Source: Jatrophihabitans sp.
GTDB taxonomy: Bacteria > Actinomycetota > Actinomycetes > Mycobacteriales > Jatrophihabitantaceae
Assembly (NCBI GenBank): GCA_036389035.1
Contig: DASVQQ010000007.1
Span: forward strand, 186,001 to 250,000
DNA: 64,000 bases
Direction of reading: 5' to 3'
Translations under genes and position numbers: made by a program
Notes under the pieces: model-generated
The model's input: only the letters and a program-made list of their open reading frames with translations
Told to the model about the DNA's origin: nothing
Databases searched by the model: none
In this document: positions 24,068 to 33,812 of the stretch, in pieces
Layout: each line of letters begins with the position of its first letter
How positions within the stretch are numbered: position 1 is the stretch's first letter

Positions 24068-24925
24068 TCAGGACCAGGCCGGCCCGGCGTCGGCCGCGTC
24101 CTCGGCCAGCAGCTGGCCCTCGATCAAACCGTAGGGCCGATCCGCGGCCAGGTACACCTCGTTGTCGTTCGGCAGGCCGAACGGGCTCAGGTCGACCAGG
24201 AAATGGTGCTTGTTCGGCAACGCCAGCCGGACCTCGCACAGCTCGGGCGCCTCGGCCAGCACCCGCGAGCCCATCGCGTACAGGCTCTGCTGCAGCGAGT
24301 GGCTGTAGGTGTCGGCGAAGGCCTGGATCAGCGCCTGCCGGGCCCGCTGGTGCGCCGCCGCCCAGTCGCAGTCAGCGGTCCGGAACCGCCATCGCGCTTC
24401 GACGCTGGTGGCCAGCATCCGGTCGGTGGTCTCGGCCAGCGTGGTGTATTCGTCCCGGGCGAAGCCCCGGAACTCCGAGTCGGTGGTGTTGAGCAGGGTC
24501 AGCTCGCGCAGGCCGCCGAGCACCCAGCTGCCGGACTGCTCGTCGTGCACCACCGTGACGGTGCGGACCTCGCCGCCGGAGCGGACCAGCGAGTGCGGCC
24601 CGACCGAGGTCCAGCCGTAGCTGTCCACCTGCACCCGGGCGCGCGTGATGCCCGGCCGGCCCTCGACGAAGTGACGCGCCAGTGCCAACGCGAGCACCTC
24701 GGGCTCGACGCCGCCGAGCCGCTGGGCCAGGGCGTAGACGGTGTTCTTCTGGGTGTCGGTCGGCAGCACCTGGTCATTGGCGCCCGACAGGTGCGTCTGG
24801 AGCATGTCACCGGCCAGGCTGACCGAGACGTTGAAGTCCCGGATGGCGTGCGGCTGCTGGCCGCGGTCGACGTGCACCACCCGCACTTCGGCCTTGCCGT
24901 ACCGGTTCTCGCCGAGGATCGCCAT
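24068..24925 (-). CDS. urate oxidase (uricase)
   Basis: 285 residues, cofactor-free uricase of two T-fold domains. Conserved elements include NRYGKAEVRVVHV with the catalytic Lys, DTQKNTVYALAQ with the catalytic Thr, and NKHHFLVDLSPFG near the C-terminus. It turns urate into 5-hydroxyisourate. Preceded 33 bases upstream by HIU hydrolase, the next pathway step. Length agrees with bacterial uricases. Confidence 0.93.
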   Translation of the reverse strand: MAILGENRYGKAEVRVVHVDRGQQPHAIRDFNVSVSLAGDMLQTHLSGANDQVLPTDTQKNTVYALAQRLGGVEPEVLALALARHFVEGRPGITRARVQVDSYGWTSVGPHSLVRSGGEVRTVTVVHDEQSGSWVLGGLRELTLLNTTDSEFRGFARDEYTTLAETTDRMLATSVEARWRFRTADCDWAAAHQRARQALIQAFADTYSHSLQQSLYAMGSRVLAEAPELCEVRLALPNKHHFLVDLSPFGLPNDNEVYLAADRPYGLIEGQLLAEDAADAGPAWS

Positions 24926-24958
24926 CAGCTCGCGCCCGCCATCAGTCCGCGCCCGTCA

Positions 24959-25279
24959 TCAGCTGCCGCGGTAGGTCGAGTAGGCGAACGGGCTGAGCAG
25001 CAACGGGACGTGGTAGTGCTGGCCGGCGCCCTCGACGCGGAAGGTGACGACCACCTCGGGGTAGAAGGCCCGCGGGCCCAGGTAGCTCTCGGTGTCGAAC
25101 ACCAGCCGGTAGCTGCCGGCCGGCAACCCGGGGGACAGGTCGGCGATCCGGCCGTCGACGCCGGTGACCCGCTCGGTGAGCACCGTCCAGCCGCCTGCCG
25201 CGCGCTGTTCCAGGCGCACCGGCACCCCGTGCGCGGGCCGGCCGTGCACCGCGTCCAGGACGTGGGTGGACAGGCTCAT
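24959..25279 (-). CDS. 5-hydroxyisourate hydrolase (transthyretin-like)
   Basis: 106 residues. The transthyretin-related signature is complete: STHVLDAVHGRPAHGVPV at the N-terminus, and the C-terminal YRGS tetrapeptide (AYSTYRGS) diagnostic for HIU hydrolase. It opens the 5-hydroxyisourate ring to OHCU. ATG 25279 is preferred over a longer frame starting at 25351 because it coincides with the family N-terminus. Confidence 0.94.
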   Translation of the reverse strand: MSLSTHVLDAVHGRPAHGVPVRLEQRAAGGWTVLTERVTGVDGRIADLSPGLPAGSYRLVFDTESYLGPRAFYPEVVVTFRVEGAGQHYHVPLLLSPFAYSTYRGS

Positions 25280-25360
25280 CCGCTGTCCCGGATCTTCGCG
25301 CGAGGCTCGCTCATGAGTGGTGAGCCTGGCACAGCCCGGCGCGATCCGCACCGGGGCCGT

Positions 25361-25903
25361 TCACCGAAATGCCTTGGCCAGCCGCAGCCGGACGATCTTG
25401 GTCAGCTCGCCGCGCACCACCTCGCGCTCGGCGACCGGGTCGTTGCGCAGCCGGGAGCGCAGCGCGCCCAGCATCGTGTCGGCGGACAGGCCGGTGGCGC
25501 AGATCAGGAAGACATGGCCGAAGCGCTGCTCGTAGGCGCGGTTGGCCGTGGCCAGTTCCCGGCGCACCAGGTCCTCGACGTCGGCGACGCCGGCCTGCTC
25601 CTGACGCGACCAGCCGTCGGAGCGGCCGTCGGAGGTGGCCCGCTCGCCGATCCGGGGGTGGCCGGCCAGCGCGGCCTCCAGCTCTGACCAGTCCAGCCTG
25701 GCCAGCAGGTCGTCGGATGCGGCGGTGAGCCGGTCCAGCCGGGCGTACGGGCGGCCGCTGACCAGGGCTGAGATCCATCGCTTGCTGGCGCAGCAGGGCA
25801 TCAGTTCGGCGGCGGCGTCGGCGGCCGCGGCCGCGTCGAACTCAGCCACCGCGATCGGGCCGATCTGCACCGGATCCACGGCGCCACCCCCCACCCCAGC
25901 CAC
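25361..25903 (-). CDS. OHCU decarboxylase
   Basis: About 180 residues, all-helical. The catalytic histidine region AGHPRIGER and the SRQEQAGV segment with the active-site Glu are visible. It decarboxylates 2-oxo-4-hydroxy-4-carboxy-5-ureidoimidazoline to S-allantoin. First gene of the minus-strand purine operon. The start may be GTG 25903 or the in-frame GTG at 25879, which has a GGGGGG tract upstream. Confidence 0.88.
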   Translation of the reverse strand: MAGVGGGAVDPVQIGPIAVAEFDAAAAADAAAELMPCCASKRWISALVSGRPYARLDRLTAASDDLLARLDWSELEAALAGHPRIGERATSDGRSDGWSRQEQAGVADVEDLVRRELATANRAYEQRFGHVFLICATGLSADTMLGALRSRLRNDPVAEREVVRGELTKIVRLRLAKAFR

Positions 25904-25965
25904 ACCCGTCCAGGCAAACCTAGCGCGAACCCGACGGCAAGGGCGCGGACGTGTTGGATAGGGCG

Positions 25966-27339
25966 ATGACCGACCTGCTGCTGCGCGCCCACCGGATCAT
26001 CACCCCCGCGGGTGAGCGGCCCGGCGCGGTGCGGGTCAGCTCCGGCCGGATCGTCTCGGTGGACAGCTTCGACGCCCCCAGCGGGCTCAGTTGGGACGGC
26101 TCAGCTGTCACCGAGGTCAGCATCGCCGAGGACTGCGTCCTGCTGCCCGGCCTGGTGGACTCGCACGTCCACATCAACGAGCCCGGCCGGACCGAGTGGG
26201 AGGGCTTCGCCTCGGCCACCGCGGCGGCAGCGGCCGGCGGGATCACCACGGTGGTGGACATGCCGCTCAACAGCATCCCGCCGACGGTCGATCTCGCGGC
26301 GCTGCGGGTCAAGCAGCGGGCCGCTCAGGGCCGGGTGCACGTGGACGTGGCCTTCTGGGGCGGGGCCGTGCCGGCCAACTGCGCCGACCCGATGGACGGC
26401 GTGGACGACCTGCTCGAGCTCCACCGCGCCGGGGTGGCCGGTTTCAAATGCTTCCTGCTGGACTCCGGGGTCCAGGAGTTCCCGCCGCTGGACCGGGCCG
26501 GGGTGACGGCGGCGATGCGGCGGATCGCGGCCTTCGACGGCCTGCTGATCGCCCACGCCGAGGACCCGGTGGTGATCGCGGCCGCTCCCGAACCGGCCGG
26601 GCGCAGCTACCGGTCCTTCGTGGCGTCCCGGCCGCCCGACGCCGAGACCGAGGCCATCAGCTGGTTCCTGAACGCCGTCCGCGAGACCGGGTGCCGGGCG
26701 CACCTGGTGCACCTGTCCAGCGCCGCCGCGCTGCCCCTGATCGCCGCCGCCCGGGGCGAGGGGCTGCCGGTCACGGTCGAGACCTGCCCGCACTACCTGA
26801 GCCTGGCCGCCGAGCAGGTGCCCGACGGCGCCACCCAGTTCAAGTGCTGCCCGCCGATCAGGGAGCAGGCCAATCGAGAGCGGTTGTGGCAGGCGCTCTC
26901 GGACGGCCTGATCGACTGCGTGGTGTCTGACCACTCGCCGTGCACCGCTGAGCTCAAGCGGCTGGACACCGGTGACTTCGCCGCGGCCTGGGGTGGCATC
27001 GCCTCGCTGCAACTGGCCCTGCCGGTGACCTGGACGCAGGCCGGCAGCCGCGGCCACACCCTCGCCGAGCTGGCCGGCTGGATGGCGTCCGGCCCGGCTC
27101 GGCTGGCGGGCCTGGCCGGCAAGGGCGCCATCGCGCCCGGCTATGACGCCGACTTCGCGGTCTTCGCCCCGGACCAGAGCTTCGTGGTGGACCCGGCCCG
27201 GTTGCGGCATCGAAACCCGGTGACCCCTTACGCCGGGGCTAGGCTGCGCGGCGTGGTGCGAGAAACCTGGCTGGCCGGCGAGCGGATCGACGGGCACACC
27301 CCGCGCGGCCGGCTGCTGCATCGGGCGGCTGCCCGGTGA
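25966..27339 (+). CDS. allB: allantoinase
   Basis: 457 residues. Cyclic amidohydrolase metal site: [18 protein letters not shown], the carboxylated lysine in [10 protein letters not shown], then [15 protein letters not shown] and VVSDHSPC with the last Asp. It hydrolyses allantoin to allantoate. ATG 25966 is preferred over the TTG at 25951. It is transcribed divergently from the xanthine/urate operon with only 62 bases between, so a shared regulatory region is likely. Confidence 0.92.
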   Translation: MTDLLLRAHRIITPAGERPGAVRVSSGRIVSVDSFDAPSGLSWDGSAVTEVSIAEDCVLLPGLVDSHVHINEPGRTEWEGFASATAAAAAGGITTVVDMPLNSIPPTVDLAALRVKQRAAQGRVHVDVAFWGGAVPANCADPMDGVDDLLELHRAGVAGFKCFLLDSGVQEFPPLDRAGVTAAMRRIAAFDGLLIAHAEDPVVIAAAPEPAGRSYRSFVASRPPDAETEAISWFLNAVRETGCRAHLVHLSSAAALPLIAAARGEGLPVTVETCPHYLSLAAEQVPDGATQFKCCPPIREQANRERLWQALSDGLIDCVVSDHSPCTAELKRLDTGDFAAAWGGIASLQLALPVTWTQAGSRGHTLAELAGWMASGPARLAGLAGKGAIAPGYDADFAVFAPDQSFVVDPARLRHRNPVTPYAGARLRGVVRETWLAGERIDGHTPRGRLLHRAAAR

Positions 27340-28433
27340 GCGGCCACCCGGCCGAGTTCCGCACCCTGGCCGACCTGGCGAGCCGGGCGCTGGGCGGCGC
27401 GGTGGTCTGGACCAACGACGACTTCTTCGCCAGCGCGCACAACCTGATCAACCCCGGCCCGGCCGGGCACGACCCGGCGGCCTTCGACGCCCGCGGCAAG
27501 GTCTATGACGGCTGGGAGACCCGGCGCCGGCGGGATGACCCGGCCGGGGACGAGCCGCCCGGCGGCGACCTTGCCCCCGACGACACCCCCAACGACGTTG
27601 CCCCACACGATGAGGTGATCGTGCGGTTGGCGGCGCCCGGCCTGGTCCGGGGCGTGCTGATCGACACCAGCCACTTCACCGGCAACTTCCCGCCCTACGC
27701 CTCGGTCGAGGCCACCACCATGCTGGGTTACCCGTCGGCCGAGCAGCTTCGGGCCGCGACCTGGACGCCGCTGCTGGCCAAGTCCGAGCTGGCCGGCGAC
27801 ACCGAGAACAGCTTCGCGATCTTCGCCGCCGACCAGCTGAGCAGCCACCTCCGGCTGCGGATCTACCCCGACGGCGGGGTGGCCCGGTTCCGGGTGCACG
27901 GCGAGCCGCTGGGCGACCCGCGGTTCCTGGGCGGCCGCGTCGACCTGGCCGCCACCCTCAACGGCGGCCGGATCCTCGGCTGCAGCAACCGGTTCTACTC
28001 AGCGCCGTCCAACGTGCTGGCCCCGGGCCGGTCGAGCGTGATGTCCGACGGCTGGGAGAACGCCCGCCGCCGCGACGACGGCAACGACTGGATCGAGGTG
28101 GAGCTGGCCGGCGTCGGCGTCCTGCATCACGTCGTGATCGACACCTCCCGCTTCGTCGGCAACGCCCCCGGCGCGGCGATGCTCAGCGACGCCGACACGG
28201 GTGAGCAGCTGCTGCCCCGCACCCGGTTGAGCCCCGACACCGAGCACCGGTTCAAGATCGGCTCGTCCACACCGGTGCGCCGGGTGCGGCTGGACGTCTA
28301 CCCCGACGGGGGCATCGCCCGGCTGCGGGTGTTCGCGGAGCTCACCGCCGAGGCCCGCGCCGAACTCGGGCGCCGGTGGCTGGCGCTGCTGCCGGACGAG
28401 GCCGGCGTCGGCGCCGACGAGCTGTTCGACTAG
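27336..28433 (+). CDS. alc: allantoicase
   Basis: 365 residues made of two homologous jelly-roll halves, each with a [11 protein letters not shown] / [14 protein letters not shown] motif, a DTS.F.GN motif and a YPDGG(V/I)AR(F/L)RV motif. These duplicated motifs define allantoicase, which gives urea and ureidoglycolate. GTG start overlaps the allantoinase stop by four bases. A short acidic/Pro insert (residues about 65-85) separates strands in the first half. Confidence 0.93.
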   Translation: MSGHPAEFRTLADLASRALGGAVVWTNDDFFASAHNLINPGPAGHDPAAFDARGKVYDGWETRRRRDDPAGDEPPGGDLAPDDTPNDVAPHDEVIVRLAAPGLVRGVLIDTSHFTGNFPPYASVEATTMLGYPSAEQLRAATWTPLLAKSELAGDTENSFAIFAADQLSSHLRLRIYPDGGVARFRVHGEPLGDPRFLGGRVDLAATLNGGRILGCSNRFYSAPSNVLAPGRSSVMSDGWENARRRDDGNDWIEVELAGVGVLHHVVIDTSRFVGNAPGAAMLSDADTGEQLLPRTRLSPDTEHRFKIGSSTPVRRVRLDVYPDGGIARLRVFAELTAEARAELGRRWLALLPDEAGVGADELFD

Positions 28434-28442
28434 CCGCCCGCG

Positions 28443-29630
28443 ATGACCACAGGACGGGACCCCGGCCGCGCGCCGGAACTGGCCGCCGAGCTGGCCGGCC
28501 GGCTCGACGCGCTGCTGGCAGCCGACGACGCCGAGCGGGCCCGGCGTTATCCGGGGCCTTCGGCTGACCGGCAGCCGGTGCACACCGCCTACGTGCCGGC
28601 CGACCGGTTCTCCGCCGGCACCGCCCGGCAGTGGGGCGAGGCCGCGCTGCGCGCCCTGGACGAGCACGGCCCGGTACCCGGTTTCGACGAGTCCGAGCAT
28701 GCCAAGGTCCGGGACAAGCTGACCCGCGAGCCGGTCGAGGACCTGCGGATCGACTTCGAGGACGGCTACGGGATCCGTCCGGACGAGGTCGAGGACGCCG
28801 CCGCGGTCTCGGCGGCCACCGCCCTGGCCGAATCGCTCGGCGCCGGCGGCGCGCCGCCGTTCACCGGGCTGCGGATGAAGTCACTGGAGCCGGCGGTCCG
28901 CCGCCGCGGGCTGAGCACCCTGGCCCTGTTCCTGGACACCCTGCTGGGGCTGGCGGCGCTGCCGGCCGGCTTTCGGATCACCCTGCCCAAGGTCAGCTCG
29001 GTGCGGCAGGTGCAGGCGATGGTCGAGTGCTGCGCGGCGCTGGAGTCGCGGCTCGGCCTGGCCGACGGGCAGCTGCGGTTCGAGATCCAGGTGGAGACCC
29101 CCCAGGCCATCCTCGGTCCGGACGGCATCGCGCTGGTGGCGCCGATGATCTCGGCGGCCGCCGGCCGGTGCGCCGGGCTGCACTACGGCACCTATGACTA
29201 CAGCGCCAGCCTGGGCATCGCCGCCGCCTTCCAGTCGATGGCCCACCCGGCGGCCGACCACGCCAAGGCGGTGCTGCAGGTGGCGGCGGCCGAGACCGGC
29301 ATCGCAGTCTCCGACGGTTCCACCAACGTGCTGCCGGTGGGCGGCACCGCGGCGGTCCGGCAGGCCTGGCAGCTCCACGCCGGCCTGGTCCGGCGCTCGC
29401 TGGAACGTGGCTTCTACCAGGGCTGGGACCTGCACCCGGCCCAGCTGGCAAGCCGGTACGCCGCGACCTTCCGGTTCTTCACCGACGGGCAGGCCGCCGC
29501 CCGGGCCCGGCTGGCCGCCTACTCGGCCAGGCGGGAGACCGGCATCGCCGACGAGCCGGCCACCGTCCGGGCGCTGACGGACTACCTGGCCCGCGGGGTG
29601 GCCTGTGGAGCTCTGGACGAACCGTCCTGA
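28443..29630 (+). CDS. CitE/HpcH-like aldolase-family protein (DUF6986 type)
   Basis: 395 residues. TIM-barrel features of the HpcH/HpaI/CitE lyase superfamily are visible: EDLRIDFEDGYG (metal-binding acidic pair), FRITLPKVSSVRQVQAMVE and LRFEIQVETPQAILG. This lineage is typically found beside actinobacterial allantoicase genes. I see no ureidoglycolate lyase in the window. A glyoxylate-handling or ureidoglycolate-cleaving role would complete the pathway, but this is an inference. Nine bases downstream of the allantoicase stop. Confidence 0.75.
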   Translation: MTTGRDPGRAPELAAELAGRLDALLAADDAERARRYPGPSADRQPVHTAYVPADRFSAGTARQWGEAALRALDEHGPVPGFDESEHAKVRDKLTREPVEDLRIDFEDGYGIRPDEVEDAAAVSAATALAESLGAGGAPPFTGLRMKSLEPAVRRRGLSTLALFLDTLLGLAALPAGFRITLPKVSSVRQVQAMVECCAALESRLGLADGQLRFEIQVETPQAILGPDGIALVAPMISAAAGRCAGLHYGTYDYSASLGIAAAFQSMAHPAADHAKAVLQVAAAETGIAVSDGSTNVLPVGGTAAVRQAWQLHAGLVRRSLERGFYQGWDLHPAQLASRYAATFRFFTDGQAAARARLAAYSARRETGIADEPATVRALTDYLARGVACGALDEPS

Positions 29631-29681
29631 TCTCTGCGGAGCCCACTTCGGCGCCCGGCGGCGCGACGGTAGGGTTGCCCG

Positions 29682-31916
29682 GTGGCATTGGCGCTGTATC
29701 GAAAGTACCGCTCGGCCGACTTCTCCGAGGTGATCGGCCAGGAGCACGTGACGGCTCCGCTGATCCAGGCGTTGACGGCCGGCCGGATCAACCACGCGTA
29801 CCTGTTCTCCGGTCCCCGGGGCTGCGGAAAGACCTCCAGCGCCCGGATCCTGGCGCGGTCGCTGAACTGCGAGCAGGGCCCGACGCCCACCCCGTGCGGG
29901 GTGTGCTCGTCCTGCGTCGAACTGGCGCCCAACGGCCCGGGCTCGATCGACGTGATCGAGATCGACGCGGCCAGCCACGGCGGCGTCGAGGACGCCCGTG
30001 ACCTGCGCGAGCGTGCCTACTACGCGCCGGTGCGCGACCGCTACAAGGTCTACATCATCGACGAAGCGCACATGGTCACCAACCAGGGCTTCAACGCGCT
30101 GCTGAAACTGGTCGAGGAGCCGCCGGAGTTCCTGGTCTTCATCTTCGCCACCACCGAGCCGGACAAGGTGCTGCAGACGATCCGCTCGCGCACCCACCAC
30201 TACCCCTTTCGGCTGATCCCGCCGTCGGTGCTGCGGGCGCATCTGGAACGGATCTGCCAGGTCGAGGGAGTGACGGTCGAGCAGACGGTGTTTCCGCTGG
30301 TGGTGCGGGCCGGCGCCGGCTCGGCCCGGGACGCGCTGTCGGTGCTGGATCAACTGCTGTCCGGGGCCGGCGCCGAAGGCGTCACCTACACCCGGGCGGT
30401 CGGGTTGCTCGGCGTCACCGACTCCGCCCTGCTCGATGACATGACCGACTCGCTGGCCGTCGGCGATGCGGCCGGGGTGTACGCGACCATCGACCGGGTA
30501 GTCGAGGCAGGCCATGACCCGCGCCGGTTCGCCGCCGACCTGCTGGACCGCTTTCGGGACCTGATCGTGCTGGACGCGGTGCCGGACGCGGTGGACAAGG
30601 GCCTGATCGACTACGCCGGTGACCAGGCGCTGCGGATGACCGACCAGGCCCGCCGGATCGGGGTGGCCACCCTGGTCCGGTTCGCCGACATCACCCACAC
30701 CACGCTGACCGACATGCGGGGCACCACCTCGCCGCGGTTGATGCTCGAGCTGCTGTCGGCCCGCATGCTGCTGCCCGACGCCTCCTCGGATTCGGCGGCG
30801 CTGCTGCAGCGCCTGGAACGGTTAGAGCGGCGGCAGGGGATGGCGGTTCCGGCCGCGACGGCTGAGCAGCCGAGGGCCGATCAGTCGAGGGCCGAGCAGC
30901 CGGTGGCTGCTCCTGTCTCGGCGGCGCGGCGACCGGCGAAAGCCGAGCCGGCCAAAGCCGAACCGGTCAAGGCCGAGAAGCCGGTCAAGGCTGAACCAGC
31001 CAAGGCCGAGGAGCCGGCCGGGACCGAGCCGGTCAGGTCCGAGCAGTCACCGGGGGCTGGGCCGGACAAGCCCGAGCCAGCCCAGGCCGAGCCGGACAAG
31101 CCCGAGCCAGCCCAGGCCGAGCCGGACAAGGCCCAGCCGGACAAGGCCGAGCAGCCGGTCCCAGCTGAGCCAGTGGCCCCTTCCCAGCAGCCGACCCCGA
31201 CCGATCAGCCCGAGCCGGCCCTCGCCACGGCCGTGCAGCCCGCGGCGGCAGCAGCGCCGGACTCCAATGCGCTGCGGCAACTCTGGCCAGAGGTGCTGAC
31301 CGCGCTGCGGGAACGCAGCAGGGTCAAGTGGGCGATGATGAACGAGGTGGTGATCGCCTCCGTCGAGGGTGAGGTGGTCAACCTGCTGGCGCCGGCCGGG
31401 CTGGCCCGACGGATCGCCGATGAGAGCAACCTGTCGGTGCTACGGGAGGTTCTGCAGTCGGTGGTCTTCGGTCACTGGCAGCTCAACATCACTTCCGCCT
31501 CGTCGTCCAACGACGGGCCTTCGAACATCTCGCCTGCCGGCTCCCCGCCCCCGAACGGCGTGTTCTCGGACGCCGCGCCCTCATCCGGCTCGCCCACGAA
31601 CGGTCCTCCCACGAACGGTTCGCCTTCGAACGGTTCTCTTACGAACGGCTCTCCCTCGAACGGCGCCCTTCCGGACGAGCCGCCCACCCAGAGCGAGCCG
31701 GCGCCGAAAGCCGCCCGGCCCGAGCGCGGCAGCCGTCCGGCGCAGCCGCCGGTTGACCAGCCGCCGGCTGACCAGCCGCCGGTTGCCGAGAACGACGGGG
31801 TGGACGAGGAGTCCGACGAGGTGCGCGGCTCGCAGCGCTCCGGCGGCGATGCCGAGGCTGCCGCCATCGAGCTGTTGCAGACCAGCCTGGGCGCGCGCCC
31901 GATCGATGCTCCCTGA
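29682..31916 (+). CDS. dnaX: DNA polymerase III gamma/tau subunit
   Basis: 744 residues. Clamp-loader ATPase: Walker A GPRGCGKTSS, zinc-site cysteines LNC...PCGVCSSC, Walker B IIDEAHM, sensor region FATTEPDKVLQTIRSR. Residues to about 390 are the conserved core. A long linker then carries Lys/Glu/Pro/Ala repeats (31000-31160) and an Asn-Gly-Ser/Pro stretch (31598-31665), separated by a polymerase-binding type segment (LRQLWPEVLTALRERSRVKWAMM). Start GTG 29682. Housekeeping. Confidence 0.97.
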   Translation: MALALYRKYRSADFSEVIGQEHVTAPLIQALTAGRINHAYLFSGPRGCGKTSSARILARSLNCEQGPTPTPCGVCSSCVELAPNGPGSIDVIEIDAASHGGVEDARDLRERAYYAPVRDRYKVYIIDEAHMVTNQGFNALLKLVEEPPEFLVFIFATTEPDKVLQTIRSRTHHYPFRLIPPSVLRAHLERICQVEGVTVEQTVFPLVVRAGAGSARDALSVLDQLLSGAGAEGVTYTRAVGLLGVTDSALLDDMTDSLAVGDAAGVYATIDRVVEAGHDPRRFAADLLDRFRDLIVLDAVPDAVDKGLIDYAGDQALRMTDQARRIGVATLVRFADITHTTLTDMRGTTSPRLMLELLSARMLLPDASSDSAALLQRLERLERRQGMAVPAATAEQPRADQSRAEQPVAAPVSAARRPAKAEPAKAEPVKAEKPVKAEPAKAEEPAGTEPVRSEQSPGAGPDKPEPAQAEPDKPEPAQAEPDKAQPDKAEQPVPAEPVAPSQQPTPTDQPEPALATAVQPAAAAAPDSNALRQLWPEVLTALRERSRVKWAMMNEVVIASVEGEVVNLLAPAGLARRIADESNLSVLREVLQSVVFGHWQLNITSASSSNDGPSNISPAGSPPPNGVFSDAAPSSGSPTNGPPTNGSPSNGSLTNGSPSNGALPDEPPTQSEPAPKAARPERGSRPAQPPVDQPPADQPPVAENDGVDEESDEVRGSQRSGGDAEAAAIELLQTSLGARPIDAP
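31063..31128 (+). repeat. in-frame tandem repeat in the dnaX linker
   Basis: A 30-base unit encoding DKPEPAQAEP is present twice with near-perfect identity, followed by a diverged DKAQP copy. Neighbouring KAEPAKAEP-type repeats make this whole linker low-complexity. It only changes linker length in the tau subunit. Confidence 0.8.
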
Positions 31917-32453
31917 TCCCGAGCGGCCCGGCGCGCGGCTCCGGGTCTGCTTCGTCTGCACGGGGAACATCTGCCGCTCACCTTCCGCCGAGGTGGTGTT
32001 GCGGGCCCGGCTGGCCGAGGCCGGGTGGCTGATCGGGTGGTCATCGACAGCGCCGGCACCGGTCCCTGGCACGCCGGCAAGGACATGGACCCGCGGGCTC
32101 GCCAGGCCCTGTCCCGGCGCGGTTACCCGGCGCCGCGACATGTCGCGCGGCAGTTCACGGCCGAGGATTTCGCCGGCCGTGATCTGGTGATCGGGCTGGA
32201 CGCGGGCCACCTGGCCAAGCTCGGCCAGCTGGCCCGGCTGGCCGGTGACCCCAGGGGGGCGGCGGCCTCGATCAGCCTGCCGCGCAGCTATGACCCGGAC
32301 GCGGTGGCGGCCGGCGAGCTGGACGTCCCGGACCCGTACTACGACGGCGAGCCCGAGTACGAGGCCGCGCTGACCCAGATCGAAGCAGCCTGCGCCGGCC
32401 TGGCCCGGCGGCTGGTCGGCAATTACCTGACGGCAAACGACTGGCACATATGA
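31906..32453 (+). pseudogene. low-molecular-weight protein tyrosine phosphatase, frameshifted
   Basis: ATG 31906 overlaps the end of dnaX. The first frame gives LRVCFVCTGNICRSPSAE with the C-x5-R phosphate loop, up to RLAEAG. The rest of the protein (VVIDSAGTGPWHAG ... VPDPYYDG with the catalytic Asp, ... NDWHI) continues in a different frame from about 32025. Inserting one base after GGG near 32024 would restore one continuous LMW-PTP. So it is either a real one-base deletion or an assembly error. The frames together cover the family's full length. It ends at the border of the low-G+C island. Confidence 0.82.
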
Positions 32454-32469
32454 AGTAAGGTTCCTAACG

Positions 32470-33810
32470 TCAACGGTAGTCGTGTAAACCTACGTGATCA
32501 ACAATGAACCGTGAGTTTACGGAATCGATAGCAAAGTAGACCCGACCGCATCTGTCTGGCGATTTGTAATCATCGACTTTGATGTGAGGAAGTGCCTTAA
32601 GGCCCGCCTGTGCTTCGCCCTCTAAGATCACGTCAGCCGGATCTAGCTTACTGTCAAAAAGCGCGATTTCAATGCCGTATCGCTGTGTTGCCGTATTTTC
32701 GATGCTATTGCCGAGCTTGCCTCCAGACTCGTGGTATAGCCGCGCAAGGTCCTCTAGATACTCTAAATGGCGAATCATCCGAGATATATCTGGGTAGTTG
32801 CAATTCGGTAGCGAAGCTTTCAACCGGTCACTCATGACGAAGTACGAAGACTCAAGTGCTAGGACCTTCTTAGCGCCCTTGTCCCAGTTAGTTAGGGTGG
32901 TGGCTCTCACGCCTTTATCAAGCGCAGATTCCACCTCAAATAGCTGCAGCACGAATTCATCTATTACGTCAATAAAGGAGTCGGTCGTAAGTGAAGGTCC
33001 TAAGATGACACAGGGACTGCTTGGTTTAGCTCGTTGATATGCCGCCGTGTAGGGTTTGTGAGTTCGAACATAATCAGTCCAAACTATAAGCGCGTCCGGT
33101 GGCGTGCTTGACAGCTGGGCGATTACAGCTGGTCGCCGAGAATCGGGGTTGGGCCTGATATCCAGGTGAATACGAAACAGCCCGCTGGTTAGCTTCAAAG
33201 CCTTTTCCCAGTTCCAAGGAAGCTTTTCCTGCTGGCTATCACCACCCAAGAGGACGACAACCCGCTTCCACTTCGGTGCGTTGAGTTCGGGGCTTGCTTT
33301 GAAGGAGGATTTAGCGTCGACTAAACCATGGCTGAGGACCATTGCGGCATCTTCAAGGTTAACTGACCAAGTGTCATCCCAACCTATAAGTTGACTCAGG
33401 CCTGGCCGAGGATGGTTAATGACTAGTGTTGCGCGTGCGACACCATATAATAGCGAACCAGTAGGGATTTCACAGGTTACCCCCAAGAGAAGCGTACGAA
33501 CATACTCTTGGCTAGAAAGGGGAAGAGCGGCCCCTAGCCTCAAGATATCTTCCTTCGAGGGAGATTCGAGCGGAGCAACGAAACCGGGCGCAGATAGTAA
33601 TGCTTGACGTGCCCAAAGGGATTCACTTGAGCTAAGTAGCGGCAGCGTAAGCCCGCTAACAATTGAGCTAGGCAGCAAATCTACGGCTTGAGGCAGGATG
33701 AGGGGCTTCTCGCTAGGCACTGCGATACGCTTGACGGTGAACTCAGCTGAACCGGTAGCCGCGCGTGGGACTGTTACCCTCCTCTCGGATAGGTCGGTTA
33801 GCGTGTGCAC
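32470..33810 (-). CDS. protein of unknown function in a low-G+C island
   Basis: 446 residues. I do not recognise the whole protein. Residues about 180-285 look Rossmann-like: KRVVVLLGGDSQQEK, then a hydrophobic strand before PDALIVWTDYVRTHKP and PCVILGPSLTTDSFIDVID. This is the order of the DUF2325 fold (weak). The last 25 residues (GRVYFAIDSVNSRFIVDHVG..) form two beta strands ending in HVGLHDYR. Codon use and composition are AT-richer than the flanks: 30 of 60 bases are G/C in 33001-33060. Start is a GTG or ATG at 33810, two bases after the upstream gene, so both are one operon. Confidence 0.7.
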   Translation of the reverse strand: MHTLTDLSERRVTVPRAATGSAEFTVKRIAVPSEKPLILPQAVDLLPSSIVSGLTLPLLSSSESLWARQALLSAPGFVAPLESPSKEDILRLGAALPLSSQEYVRTLLLGVTCEIPTGSLLYGVARATLVINHPRPGLSQLIGWDDTWSVNLEDAAMVLSHGLVDAKSSFKASPELNAPKWKRVVVLLGGDSQQEKLPWNWEKALKLTSGLFRIHLDIRPNPDSRRPAVIAQLSSTPPDALIVWTDYVRTHKPYTAAYQRAKPSSPCVILGPSLTTDSFIDVIDEFVLQLFEVESALDKGVRATTLTNWDKGAKKVLALESSYFVMSDRLKASLPNCNYPDISRMIRHLEYLEDLARLYHESGGKLGNSIENTATQRYGIEIALFDSKLDPADVILEGEAQAGLKALPHIKVDDYKSPDRCGRVYFAIDSVNSRFIVDHVGLHDYR

Positions 33811-33812
33811 AG

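Noticed and set aside
23243-25687. An 814-codon open frame on the plus strand opposite xanthine dehydrogenase and uricase
   Set aside because: Arg/Gly/His-rich shadow of high-G+C genes; opposite-strand proteins have complete family motifs.
30900-31700. CRISPR-like periodic repeats
   Set aside because: The repeats are in frame inside dnaX and encode a Pro/Lys/Glu/Ala and Asn/Gly/Ser linker; there are no unique spacers of constant length.
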